Shown piece by piece: positions 34,921 through 43,582 of a DNA stretch of 53,156 nt. A program made the translations under genes and the position numbers. Source of the DNA: an uncultured Opitutales bacterium (GTDB taxonomy: Bacteria; Verrucomicrobiota; Verrucomicrobiia; Opitutales; Intestinicryptomonadaceae). The notes beneath the pieces are model-generated. The model searched no databases. It saw only the letters and a program-made list of their open reading frames with translations, and was not told where the DNA came from. Position 1 is the first letter of the stretch, and each line of letters starts with the position of its first letter. The stretch is from contig URGP01000015.1 of assembly GCA_900547395.1 (NCBI GenBank), positions 1-53,156 of the forward strand, given 5' to 3'.

Positions 34921-35343
34921 TCACATTGAAGAGAGAATGACGCCGTTAAAAAAGAGCCCCAATAGCCCGATTATAAGCGAAAGGATGAAAATTTGCGCCG
35001 CAAGTTTACCCCTGCCAGATTTCGCAAGAAATATGCAGTAGAGAAAAGAACCCGCCATTGACGCCATCGACAAAAATGAAAGCCCCGCGAGCGCATAGCC
35101 GAATATGGCAAATTCAAACTCTCTTGCGCTCTCGTTTTCTTTTGCAAATTCCGCTTCCAAATCGAAATCTTCGGCGGAATTATCAAGCTTTTGAAGCAGG
35201 TCGCCAACGCTTATGAATTTGCCCGATTTAAGCCTGACGCCGTGCAAATGCCCGATTGTCCCGCGCGAGATTTCATCGCGCAGGTTGCCTGCGTCAAATT
35301 CGCCTACAAATTCTCCCTTCCAGTAAACCTTGAACTTTTGCAT
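34921..35343 (-). CDS. Small membrane protein with a GYF-like N-terminus
   Basis: A 140-residue protein. Residues 1-50 resemble a GYF_2 domain (FKVYWKGEFVGEFDAGNLRDEISRGTIGHLHGVRL), a small peptide-binding fold with aromatic-basic pattern. A charged linker follows, then two hydrophobic helices (about 80-105 and 112-138), the common arrangement of GYF-DUF membrane proteins. It is the last gene of the ABC operon, starting four bases after the TPR-like gene. It may bind a proline-rich partner at the membrane; no partner is known. Confidence 0.6.
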   Translation of the reverse strand: MQKFKVYWKGEFVGEFDAGNLRDEISRGTIGHLHGVRLKSGKFISVGDLLQKLDNSAEDFDLEAEFAKENESAREFEFAIFGYALAGLSFLSMASMAGSFLYCIFLAKSGRGKLAAQIFILSLIIGLLGLFFNGVILSSM

Positions 35344-35347
35344 GGCG

Positions 35348-37297
35348 TTATTTAAACGAGGGGAATTTATTTGAAATGCGGCTTATGCCTTCCCTGCAAG
35401 TTTGCGATGTCGGAAATATGTCCTGCGCGCGAAGGTACAAGTTCAACGCTTCGATAAATTTGCCTGATTTTTCGGCAAGCCGCGCCTTGTCCAAAATCTG
35501 CACATAGCCCGCAACAGACGGGGCAAGAGACGCCATGGCGCGCGCCAAAATCGGATCGGCGGCATCGATTGCACGCGCCTTTTCCAACAGCTCCCACGCG
35601 ACGTATGAATTGCCCTGCAAGCCCAGCTCCTTTGCCTGCGCAATCAAAAAATCTATTTGAGAAACGTTTGAAACTATTTCTTTCAACTTTGCGATTTTTT
35701 CGGGGTTGTCGCGCAAGGCGATGCCGAATTCAGCCGCGTTATCCATAATTTCGCGGTAGTTTTGGCGTTCCAAAAGCTCGTCGAACCTTGAAATGTATTT
35801 CGACGCTCCGACAGACATTTTCATTACTTCGTCCGTAAATTTGTCAAGTTCGGGGTTGAGGGGCCAGATTTTGGCGGCTTCTGTTATCGAAGCCTTTGCG
35901 GCTTCCAAATTCCCCGCGAACGCGGAGGCGCGCGCTTCCATTATCTTCAAGTTGGACGCCTGTTTTGCGATGCGGATTTTTGAGTACGCCTCGTGGGACG
36001 GAAAGTCGTCAGCGAGAGCGGAAATTCTTTTAAGAGCCTCTTCTATCGCCGCCAAGTCGCGATTGTCCGCCAATGTCTTAACGAGGATTGCGTCGCGGTA
36101 AATTTGATGGAGAACCTTCTTTTTTTCGTAGTCGAAAGCCCGCACGCTCGGTTCGTTTTCGCCAAGCATGAAAGTTTCCATTAAGCGCATCAAAGCGGTG
36201 TACCTCTGCCCGGAATCGTAAAGGGTGTTTACGGTAATCATGCCCTCGCGGACGTCGTTTCGCGCCTCTGTTGCAAGGCTTTCCATGAGGTCGTTTGTGG
36301 GCAGAATGTTGGAGACGGGGTAGAAATTTGCAAACTCCTCTTTCCCGACTTCAAAGTTTTGCGCCCCGCCCTTGTAAATATGCCTGTAAAAATAGGCGGA
36401 GATATTCGCGTGCTGGAATTTGCGCGCAAGCAAGAAGGTCATTGTCTGCGACTGGAATTGGAGTATCGACTGCGCCCCGACGGCGTTTCTTTCCGCCGCT
36501 TTCAAAGTTTTTTTCGCGACTTTTTCGGCATACTCTTTCGAGGCGAACGCAAGCTTGTTCACGTTTGTGGGAGCTACAATCTCTTTCTTGTTATTCGTTG
36601 CCGCCACAGCACGCTTTTTCGCATCAAAATTATCCATGTTGGCCTTGCGCTCCATCTGGTCGAGGACGCGCTCTGCGGAAGATTTTTCGTATCCCGCCTG
36701 CGCCTCGCGCACCTTCGCCTTTTCGTATTCGACTTTCATTCTCCACGCCTGATAGACGCAGTTTGCGATTGCAATGCAGCCGTCGTTATCAATGTCGTAT
36801 TCCGCGGCATCGTAGAGCTTCGACCACGCGCTGCGAATGACTTCGGGGGAAATTTCGTCGTTTGCGGGAGATAGCGCGCCTGTAATTTCCTTTAAAATCT
36901 TCTGGTAGGAATCGAAATTTTGGTCGCGCAAATCCATTGCGAGGTAGCGTTCAAAACGCGCGCGCACCACGCGCGAAGAGCCCAAGTCAAAAGTTTTTCC
37001 CTTCCACTTGAACTGCCCGTTTTCAAAATCTATGCTGTCGCTTTCAACGTCGAAAAGCTTGTCCTGCGTGCGTTCAAGCGTGCCGCTGTCAAGGCTCGTC
37101 GAAGGAGCCAGAGAAACGGAAGTGTTGTTCGTTGCGGGAGCAATTTCGGTCTTTTGAGACTGCGTTTGGACGTTTCCGCTTCCATGCGACTGCGGAGAAA
37201 CCGCAGACGGAGATACGGACGGCGTTTGCGGCAAAATCTGCCCCTGCGCCGAAAAGGCGAACAAAACAAATATTGGCGTTATAAAAAAATGCTTCAT
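35348..37297 (-). CDS. Secreted helical-repeat protein of unknown function
   Basis: A 649-residue exported protein. A signal peptide (1-19, ending AQG) leads into a low-complexity Ser/Pro/Gln/Thr region (about 22-75), a compact domain (FENGQFKWKGKTFDLGSSRVVRARFERYLA) and then a long run of amphipathic helices. The last 200 residues read as tetratricopeptide-like pairs (AGNLEAAKASITEAAKIWPLNPELDKF, AWELLEKARAIDAADPILARAM, GKFIEALNLYLRAQDIFP). TPR proteins hold complexes together. It sits between an OB-like membrane protein and a GYF-like protein, so it is probably part of one periplasmic or membrane assembly. Confidence 0.72.
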   Translation of the reverse strand: MKHFFITPIFVLFAFSAQGQILPQTPSVSPSAVSPQSHGSGNVQTQSQKTEIAPATNNTSVSLAPSTSLDSGTLERTQDKLFDVESDSIDFENGQFKWKGKTFDLGSSRVVRARFERYLAMDLRDQNFDSYQKILKEITGALSPANDEISPEVIRSAWSKLYDAAEYDIDNDGCIAIANCVYQAWRMKVEYEKAKVREAQAGYEKSSAERVLDQMERKANMDNFDAKKRAVAATNNKKEIVAPTNVNKLAFASKEYAEKVAKKTLKAAERNAVGAQSILQFQSQTMTFLLARKFQHANISAYFYRHIYKGGAQNFEVGKEEFANFYPVSNILPTNDLMESLATEARNDVREGMITVNTLYDSGQRYTALMRLMETFMLGENEPSVRAFDYEKKKVLHQIYRDAILVKTLADNRDLAAIEEALKRISALADDFPSHEAYSKIRIAKQASNLKIMEARASAFAGNLEAAKASITEAAKIWPLNPELDKFTDEVMKMSVGASKYISRFDELLERQNYREIMDNAAEFGIALRDNPEKIAKLKEIVSNVSQIDFLIAQAKELGLQGNSYVAWELLEKARAIDAADPILARAMASLAPSVAGYVQILDKARLAEKSGKFIEALNLYLRAQDIFPTSQTCREGISRISNKFPSFK

Positions 37298-37672
37298 TTA
37301 AAACTTCTCCAAACCCCTTGCAATTAGCGAACCGTCCTGCATAACCTCGACATCAAACCCGTATTTCTGCCCCGCCTGAATATTCTTGCCGACTTCAATC
37401 GGCACTATGACGGCGACCCTCGAACCGTCGGGAGTTCTGACGCACAAAAGCCTGCCCGCATTTTCCTTGTAGGCGAGTTGGGAATCCACCTGCGCCCTTA
37501 AAATGTATTTGTTGCCGAAAAACGAAGCCGGATTTTCAACATAGGCGTCAACGGGAAACACTGCCGAATTTGCCGACGCCGATTTTTTGTAAAGAACCGA
37601 CCCAAGCGCAAACGCAACCGCCAAAAGCGGTATGGCGACTGCGATTATAACGGGATTAAATTTGTTTTTCAT
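37298..37672 (-). CDS. Membrane-anchored OB-fold-like small protein
   Basis: A 124-residue protein with one N-terminal transmembrane segment (about 7-27) and a periplasmic domain of alternating strands: NPASFFGNKYILRAQVDSQLAY, LCVRTPDGSRVAVIVPIEV, GQKYGFDVEVMQDGSLIARGLEKF, the spacing of a small OB fold. I do not assign a function. Its stop codon immediately precedes the ATG of the TPR-like gene, so translation is coupled. Confidence 0.6.
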   Translation of the reverse strand: MKNKFNPVIIAVAIPLLAVAFALGSVLYKKSASANSAVFPVDAYVENPASFFGNKYILRAQVDSQLAYKENAGRLLCVRTPDGSRVAVIVPIEVGKNIQAGQKYGFDVEVMQDGSLIARGLEKF

Positions 37673-37708
37673 ACTTTTCTAAATTTGTTTTGGCAAAAGA
37701 AACATTTT

Positions 37709-39370
37709 CTAATTCCACTTTTTTTGATAACAGCCTTTAAGCACAAAAGCAATTCCAATTATTCCCTGCACTGCAAGGGCAAAGAGCGCAATGCTTGGCT
37801 TTGCAATCCACTCGTAAGACGGGCTTGTCTGGACAAACGCGTCGTAAAGGCGCGTGTCTTTCATTGAGGTCATGAAGCCCGCCCAGCCCCAGTAGGAATT
37901 TATGAGCGGGCGGCAAATCCATTTCAGGCACTCGGGAAGCGCAAGCACAATCCCCGAAAGCGGAAGCTGAAACCCAACCAAATAAATCGAAACAATGTTC
38001 GCCTTGTCGGGAGATGAAAACAAGGCGGAAAAAGCAAGGCACACGAGGGTCATTGAAATGCAGACGCCCGAAAGCACCGCCGCCTGAACAAAAAAACTGC
38101 CGGGGAAATCGCATATGAACTTGACAAACCAGCACATCCAAACGCCTTGAAAGAGCGCGATTATCGAAGTAAATATTATTTTTGAAAAAGCGTAAGCCCA
38201 CGGGCGCAAGCCAAGCAACCGCTCCTTTTCGTACAAATTGCGCTCCGCGGCGATTTCGCGCGCCGAATTGTTAGAACCCATCAGCGTAAGAAGAACAACC
38301 TGGAACAATATAAGCCCCGTCACCAATGTCGAAGTCTGCGCGGCTTCAATGGAAAAGCGCAAAGTCTCCCTAAGCTCCTCAACGCCGCCAAGCGAGCGTT
38401 CAAGCGCAAGCCCCCTTATTTGCGGAAGCCCCCCGAAAGCGAAAATCACGACAACTATGGGAAACCCGAAAGTTATCGCCATTGTCAAAAGAAGATAGCC
38501 CGAATCCCTGAAAAACAGCTTGAAGCGGCGCATCAGGAGAGTGAGAATCTGCGAAGCCGCGCTCGGGCGGGGAGGGCGCGACGGAAGAGACTTTGGGTCG
38601 CAATTCGCGCAAAAATCTTCAAGAGGCGGGCGTTTTTCAAGCCAATACTTTACGCCCTTTGCGTTCAGCGCGTCATAAAGGTTCAAGGGAGAGTCTATTT
38701 CAAAGTGCCTGTTTAACTCTTTGGGAGAGCCTTGAAATACCACATGCCCTTCGTAAACCACCGTAACCAAGTCGAAATATTCGAGCTTTGCGAGGTTGTG
38801 GATAATGCAGATTACGGTTTTGCCGCCGTCGCCGCAAAACTTTTTAAGCATGTCCAAAATGGCGTTTTCGGAAAGAGGGTCAAGCCCGCTTGTCACTTCG
38901 TCGCAAAACATTGCGGGAGGGTCGGCGGCAAGCTCCAAGCCCAAGCCGATTCTCCGCAGCTGCCCCCCCGAAAGGCTTTCGATGAATTTTTCGGAATGGG
39001 CTTCAAGACCTATTATTTTGAGAATTTTTTTCGCGCGCGTCGAAATTTTTGACAAGTCGCGCTCGCCTATTTTAAGCGCGCCTTCTATCGCCTCCAAAAC
39101 CGTGAGCTTGGGGTGCGCGCAGGTGAACTGGGGAGCATAGCCCACCCTGCCCGACAAAGACTCGCTTGAAAGAATTTCCTCCCCGCAAAAATACGACTTC
39201 CCCTCCCTCTCGACAAGGCGCATCATCGCCTTTAAAAGAGTGGTTTTGCCGCATCCCGAGGGGCCTATCACGGCATTCATTGCATGCGGCTTGAAAGACA
39301 AGGTTGCATCAGACAAAATAGGCTCCGCGGAGCCGTCCACCCTCACCGTTAAATTTTTGCAGCTTAACAT
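37709..39370 (-). CDS. ABC half-transporter, ATPase fused to ABC-2 membrane domain (ABCG-like)
   Basis: A 553-residue transporter with the ATPase first: Walker A GPSGCGKTT in the opening 45 residues, signature LSGGQLRR, Walker B MFCDEVTSGLDP, and an H-loop histidine in CIIHN. From about residue 285 six hydrophobic segments follow, ending with a C-terminal membrane helix. This ATPase-then-permease order is the White/ABCG layout, acting as a dimer to export lipids or hydrophobic compounds. It is the first gene of an operon with the OB-like, TPR-like and GYF-like genes, so they may form one export or envelope-stress complex. The substrate is unknown. Confidence 0.88.
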   Translation of the reverse strand: MLSCKNLTVRVDGSAEPILSDATLSFKPHAMNAVIGPSGCGKTTLLKAMMRLVEREGKSYFCGEEILSSESLSGRVGYAPQFTCAHPKLTVLEAIEGALKIGERDLSKISTRAKKILKIIGLEAHSEKFIESLSGGQLRRIGLGLELAADPPAMFCDEVTSGLDPLSENAILDMLKKFCGDGGKTVICIIHNLAKLEYFDLVTVVYEGHVVFQGSPKELNRHFEIDSPLNLYDALNAKGVKYWLEKRPPLEDFCANCDPKSLPSRPPRPSAASQILTLLMRRFKLFFRDSGYLLLTMAITFGFPIVVVIFAFGGLPQIRGLALERSLGGVEELRETLRFSIEAAQTSTLVTGLILFQVVLLTLMGSNNSAREIAAERNLYEKERLLGLRPWAYAFSKIIFTSIIALFQGVWMCWFVKFICDFPGSFFVQAAVLSGVCISMTLVCLAFSALFSSPDKANIVSIYLVGFQLPLSGIVLALPECLKWICRPLINSYWGWAGFMTSMKDTRLYDAFVQTSPSYEWIAKPSIALFALAVQGIIGIAFVLKGCYQKKWN

Positions 39371-39440
39371 TATTTCTTGCGGTACAAATAAAAATCGTTA
39401 ACATCCGTAAATATTCAAAAAATTTTTAAAAATTGCAACA

Positions 39441-40037
39441 ATGAATGTAAAAATAATAAAAGTTCTGACAATTTTGCTTCTGCTTGCCCAGGCAACGCTT
39501 TTCGGGCAGCAAGGCACTTCTTTTGTAAAGACAAAGGGCGCACTGCAAAACAAGGCTCTCTGCGGCATAGAATTTTTAAACGAAACATCGGTTTATATAA
39601 ACATAGCTTCCATAACTTCTATTTCCAAACAAATTTACATTGCAGGTCCATTGGAAGTTCGCGAATTTTCAATCGACACAAACGGCAATTCGCAAATAAG
39701 GATTTACCACGCAAGCCCAATCGACCCGCAAAACCAGATAAATACGGCAGCAAACAAGCTTCCAAACGAAATTGCATCAAGAGCGAAGCCGCACATCGAA
39801 ACCGCCGTTGACAAAGCTAATGCCGTAAAAGAAAAAGTGCCGTTTGCAAATGACGCCGAAAAAAATGCGGGGATTTCAAACGTATATAAAATCTACCCCT
39901 CCACAACGCACTCGAAAACCCTCGAATTTGCAGTGGCAACAAAAGAGGCTTTCGACTCGCTTTACAAGCAGTTTCAGGAAGCCTTTTCAAGCAACAAAAG
40001 CGAACTTTTAAGCTCAACTTTATTTAAGGAAATATAA
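39441..40037 (+). CDS. Secreted protein of unknown function
   Basis: A 198-residue exported protein with a signal peptide ending near residue 22 (TLFGQQ) and no recognised domain. The middle alternates short strands (IYIAGPLEVREFSIDTNGNSQIRIY), followed by a helical stretch (ASRAKPHIETAVDKANAVKEKV) and LEFAVATKEAFDSLYKQFQEAF. It starts 70 bp from the ABC gene on the other strand, and its stop is two bases before the next gene, which is also secreted; the two probably work together. Confidence 0.7.
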   Translation: MNVKIIKVLTILLLLAQATLFGQQGTSFVKTKGALQNKALCGIEFLNETSVYINIASITSISKQIYIAGPLEVREFSIDTNGNSQIRIYHASPIDPQNQINTAANKLPNEIASRAKPHIETAVDKANAVKEKVPFANDAEKNAGISNVYKIYPSTTHSKTLEFAVATKEAFDSLYKQFQEAFSSNKSELLSSTLFKEI

Positions 40038-40039
40038 AA

Positions 40040-40846
40040 ATGAACATAAACATATTCAAATTTCTGCCTATTTTCGCCGCAAGCGCGGTCGCAAACGCAA
40101 GCGAAACATCTCCCGCAGTGGGCGACATCGTAAGAATGGGACAGCAAAGCTACATGATAGTTTTCGACTTCAATTCCTACCCGAAGTATGAAGAGTTCCA
40201 ACGCAACGTCCAAATAATGAAGGCGACGGACGCCACGATGAAGTCTCTTAAAGAGCAGATAAAAAAAGAAACCGACGCGCAGATAAAAAAATCCCTCGAA
40301 TTGAAATTAAAACAAATCGACGGAGAATTTCAGGCAAACGACAAGACGATGGTGGGCGGATACAACTTTTCAAGCAACCGCCAGTATGTCGTATTGTTCT
40401 TAAAGACAAACATATGCGTTCCGATTTCCCCCGAGGAATATTCTTCGTACACCTTCAAGGACGGCACGAAAATCAACCCCCTCGAAATCGTCACAAAATC
40501 CGGCAAGCACTTTTACCGCAAAAGCACCGTCGAAGGATTTAAGGCAAACGACGAATTTCAGCGCGCACTGCAATACTCCATGAAAACGCGCAATGAAATT
40601 GCCTCCCTGCGCAAGCAGCTTGAAACTTCGACAGATGTGAACGAGCTTGCAAAAATATCCGAAAAAATCGCCTCTTACGAGAAAGCCTTGAAAGAAAGCG
40701 AAGACGCGATGAAGGAAAAGTACGAAATGGGAAGCGGACAATACATGATTGAGATTGAAAAGTCCAAGCTCCTGCTCCTGCTAACCCCCGAAGAGCTGGC
40801 AAAACTTGAAGCGGAGCGGGCGTTGAAAAAACAAGAAAAAAATTAA
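40040..40846 (+). CDS. Secreted coiled-coil protein of unknown function
   Basis: A 268-residue exported protein. The signal peptide covers residues 1-20 (ANASETS). Two charged helical stretches (about 55-95 and 175-225, rich in K, E and S) look like coiled coils, separated by a beta-containing segment (KTMVGGYNFSSNRQYVVLFLK). The C-terminal tail, ALKKQEKN, is lysine-rich. No family is recognised. It pairs with the preceding secreted gene and is followed by a terminator. Confidence 0.7.
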   Translation: MNINIFKFLPIFAASAVANASETSPAVGDIVRMGQQSYMIVFDFNSYPKYEEFQRNVQIMKATDATMKSLKEQIKKETDAQIKKSLELKLKQIDGEFQANDKTMVGGYNFSSNRQYVVLFLKTNICVPISPEEYSSYTFKDGTKINPLEIVTKSGKHFYRKSTVEGFKANDEFQRALQYSMKTRNEIASLRKQLETSTDVNELAKISEKIASYEKALKESEDAMKEKYEMGSGQYMIEIEKSKLLLLLTPEELAKLEAERALKKQEKN

Positions 40847-40858
40847 AACCGCCCTCCG

Positions 40859-40890
40859 AAAAACGCCTATTGACCTCGGGCGTTTTTTTT
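40859..40890 (+). terminator. Terminator of the secreted-protein pair
   Basis: AAACGCC (40861-40867) pairs with GGGCGTTT (40878-40885) and runs into eight T. Confidence 0.8.
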
Positions 40891-40918
40891 GCAAATTTAT
40901 GCGCTTTGACTTTGAAAA

Positions 40919-41995
40919 ATGGACGCTTCTATACTCGATTACAACCTTCCCAAAGAGCGAATAGCCCAACTGCCCGCGCAAAAGCGCGATAATTCAAAAC
41001 TGCTTGTTTACAGGCGCGAAACGGGAGAAATCGAACACCGCCGATTTTCCGAACTCGGCGAAATTTTGCCGCATTCATTTTCATTTGTGCGCAACAATGC
41101 CGCCGTGCTGAAAGCGAGAATTTTCGCAACCAGAAAAAGCGGCGGCTTTGTTGAGTGCCTGCTTCTTTCCCCCGTCGAAAACAACGTATGGCAAGCGATG
41201 CTGCGCCCGGGCAAGAAATTGCCCGTCGGGGCAAGCTTTTTTATAGATGGAATATTCAAGGCAAAAGTTCTCGAAAAATTCAATGACGGACAGGCAATGG
41301 TGGAATTTGTCGAAAACAAGTTTTCAAACGTAGTTGAACTGTGCGAAAACATAGGAGCAGTTCCCCTTCCCCCTTATATAGAGCGCGACCAGCGCGCGCC
41401 GGACTACGACAGGAAATTCGACAACGAACGCTACGAAACTGTCTATGCCGACCCTTCAAGGCGCGTCGCGGCGGCGGCTCCGACTGCGGGACTTCACTTT
41501 ACCCCCGAATTATGCTCGCGCCTTGAAAAAAGCGGAAACACTTTTTACGACATAACATTGCATGTCGGACTTGGAACTTTCCAACCCATAAAAAGCGAAA
41601 GGGTCGAAGACCATAAAATGCACTCCGAAATTTATGAAATTCCCCCCGAAACCCTGCGCGTCTTGAAAGGCAGAAAAGACTTTAAAACGCTTATGGTAGG
41701 CACCACGTCGCTGCGCGCAAGCGAGGACTTTTGCAGAAAAAATCCGCAAGTTGATTTGGATAAACCCTACTTTGGCGATGCTTCGCTTTTCGTCTATCCG
41801 CCGCAAGAAATAATTTCCGCAGACGCCCTCATAACGAACTTCCACCTGCCGCGCTCAACTTTAATGTGCCTTGTCGGCGCGTTCCTGACGCCCAGAAAGC
41901 TTGGCGGAATTGAAAAGCTCAAAGAAATATATAAAATCGCCATTGAAAACGATTACAGATTTTTCTCATACGGAGACGCAATGCTGATTCTTTGA
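40919..41995 (+). CDS. queA: S-adenosylmethionine:tRNA ribosyltransferase-isomerase
   Basis: A 358-residue cytoplasmic enzyme that builds epoxyqueuosine in tRNA from preQ1 and the ribosyl group of SAM. It begins with LDYNLPKERIAQLPAQKRDNSKLLVY, and has the two-lobe family pattern PLPPYI, YETVYADP..RVAAAAPTAGLHFT, HVGLGTFQPI and NFHLPRSTLMCLVGAF. The length is normal. It follows the secreted pair after a terminator. It depends on a functional TGT, so the divergent TGT sequence at 30680 matters for whether queuosine is made here. Confidence 0.93.
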   Translation: MDASILDYNLPKERIAQLPAQKRDNSKLLVYRRETGEIEHRRFSELGEILPHSFSFVRNNAAVLKARIFATRKSGGFVECLLLSPVENNVWQAMLRPGKKLPVGASFFIDGIFKAKVLEKFNDGQAMVEFVENKFSNVVELCENIGAVPLPPYIERDQRAPDYDRKFDNERYETVYADPSRRVAAAAPTAGLHFTPELCSRLEKSGNTFYDITLHVGLGTFQPIKSERVEDHKMHSEIYEIPPETLRVLKGRKDFKTLMVGTTSLRASEDFCRKNPQVDLDKPYFGDASLFVYPPQEIISADALITNFHLPRSTLMCLVGAFLTPRKLGGIEKLKEIYKIAIENDYRFFSYGDAMLIL

Positions 41996-42064
41996 GAAAT
42001 TCCGCCTTTTGCAAAATCGACAAATAAATATTTTCTAAAATCTGCCGAAAAAATACCTGAAACC

Positions 42065-43579
42065 ATGTTTTTATCCGCCCTACAAATTTCAATCACACCG
42101 GAAAATATCTTATTGATAGGCTCGACCCTGCTTTTTCTGAGCGTCATAGCGGGGAAATTCGGCTATAAATGGGGCGTCCCCGTCCTTCTGCTCTTCCTCG
42201 GAGTGGGAATGGCATGCGGCGTGGACGGCATAGGCGTCGAGTTCCAAAATCCTGCAATCGCCCAATTCATAGGAGTGATTGCCCTCAGCATCATACTGTT
42301 TTCGGGCGGCATGGACACGAAGTATGAAGACATAAAGCCCGTATGGAAAGAGGGCGTGGTTTTGGCGACTTTGGGGGTGCTTTTAACGGCGATAATCACG
42401 GGCGGATTCATATACGCGCTCTCCCGCTTAATCGGCGGAGACTTCGAGCTTTCCATTCCCGAATCTCTGCTTCTTGCCTCCGTAATGTCTTCCACCGACT
42501 CCGCGTCGGTATTCTCGCTTTTGCGCTCGAAAGGGCTTAACATCGACCGCAAACTGCGCTCCACTTTGGAGCTTGAAAGCGGAAGCAACGACCCGATGGC
42601 GTACATGTTGACAATTCTCCTTATACAGGTCATCACTTCAGAGAGCTTTAACTGGGAAAAATCCGCAATCGATTTCATAATACAAATGTCGGTCGGCGCC
42701 GCGCTTGGATGGGTTTTGGGAAGAGCCACGCTGTACGCGCTAAACAAAATAAACGTCGCAAACCAGTCTCTTTATTCGATTTTGCTTCTCGCGCTCATTT
42801 TATTCACCTTCACGATTACCGACACTCTCGACGGCAACGGATATTTGGCGGTTTACATAGCGGGCTTGGTTGTGGGAAACAACAAATTTTCGCATAAAAA
42901 AGCCATTACCTCGTTTTTTGAAAGCTTTGCATGGCTTTGGCAGATTGCGATGTTCCTCACCTTGGGGCTCTTGGTAAGCCCGAGCGAACTTCTGCCGATA
43001 GCGGTGTTCGGACTTGCAATCGGGGCTTTCATGATACTTTTCGGACGCCCGTTAAGCGTTTTGTTCTGTCTTCTGCCCTTTTCAATCGGAAGGCCGCAAA
43101 AATACTACATAAGCTGGGTCGGGTTAAAAGGCGCGGTTCCGATTATTTTCGCAATCTACCCGATGCTCGCAAATCTCGAAAAGGCAAACCTCATATTTAA
43201 CGTCGTGTTTTTCATAACAATCATATCCCTTTTGATTCAGGGAACGACGGTCGGATTTGCCGCAAAAGTCCTAAATCTCATAAAGCCGAACGAAATTTCA
43301 TCGGACGAATTCGGCGTGGCGCTTTCAGAAGACATAAAATCAACTATGTCGGAAATTGTGGTATCCGAAAAAATGCTTGAAAACGGCAAGAGGCTGATGG
43401 ACATGAGCATGCCCGAAAACACTTTGGCTGTATTGGTCAAAAGAAACGGCGCGTATTTCGTCCCCCAAGGCAACACGGAATTAAGCGCGGGAGACAAGGT
43501 TCTCGTAATCTCCGACAACGCCGAAGAGCTTGAAAAGCTCTACAAGAAATTCGGCATCGAAAGCTTTAAGATAAATTAG
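42065..43579 (+). CDS. CPA1-family K+(Na+)/H+ antiporter, NhaP2/CvrA-like
   Basis: A 504-residue inner-membrane antiporter with about twelve helices and a C-terminal cytoplasmic TrkA_C-type domain (from about 410, with VLVKRNGAYFVPQGNTELSAGDKVLVISD). It matches the cell-volume-regulation group: MACGVDGIGVEFQNPAIAQFIGVIALSIILFSGGMDT, LLASVMSSTDSASVFSLLRSKGL and LKGAVPIIFAIYP. The acidic residues of the STDSA and ESGSND blocks, needed for ion exchange, are present. It is coupled with the CorC-like gene three bases on, and both concern ion control at the membrane. Confidence 0.87.
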   Translation: MFLSALQISITPENILLIGSTLLFLSVIAGKFGYKWGVPVLLLFLGVGMACGVDGIGVEFQNPAIAQFIGVIALSIILFSGGMDTKYEDIKPVWKEGVVLATLGVLLTAIITGGFIYALSRLIGGDFELSIPESLLLASVMSSTDSASVFSLLRSKGLNIDRKLRSTLELESGSNDPMAYMLTILLIQVITSESFNWEKSAIDFIIQMSVGAALGWVLGRATLYALNKINVANQSLYSILLLALILFTFTITDTLDGNGYLAVYIAGLVVGNNKFSHKKAITSFFESFAWLWQIAMFLTLGLLVSPSELLPIAVFGLAIGAFMILFGRPLSVLFCLLPFSIGRPQKYYISWVGLKGAVPIIFAIYPMLANLEKANLIFNVVFFITIISLLIQGTTVGFAAKVLNLIKPNEISSDEFGVALSEDIKSTMSEIVVSEKMLENGKRLMDMSMPENTLAVLVKRNGAYFVPQGNTELSAGDKVLVISDNAEELEKLYKKFGIESFKIN

Positions 43580-43582
43580 CAT

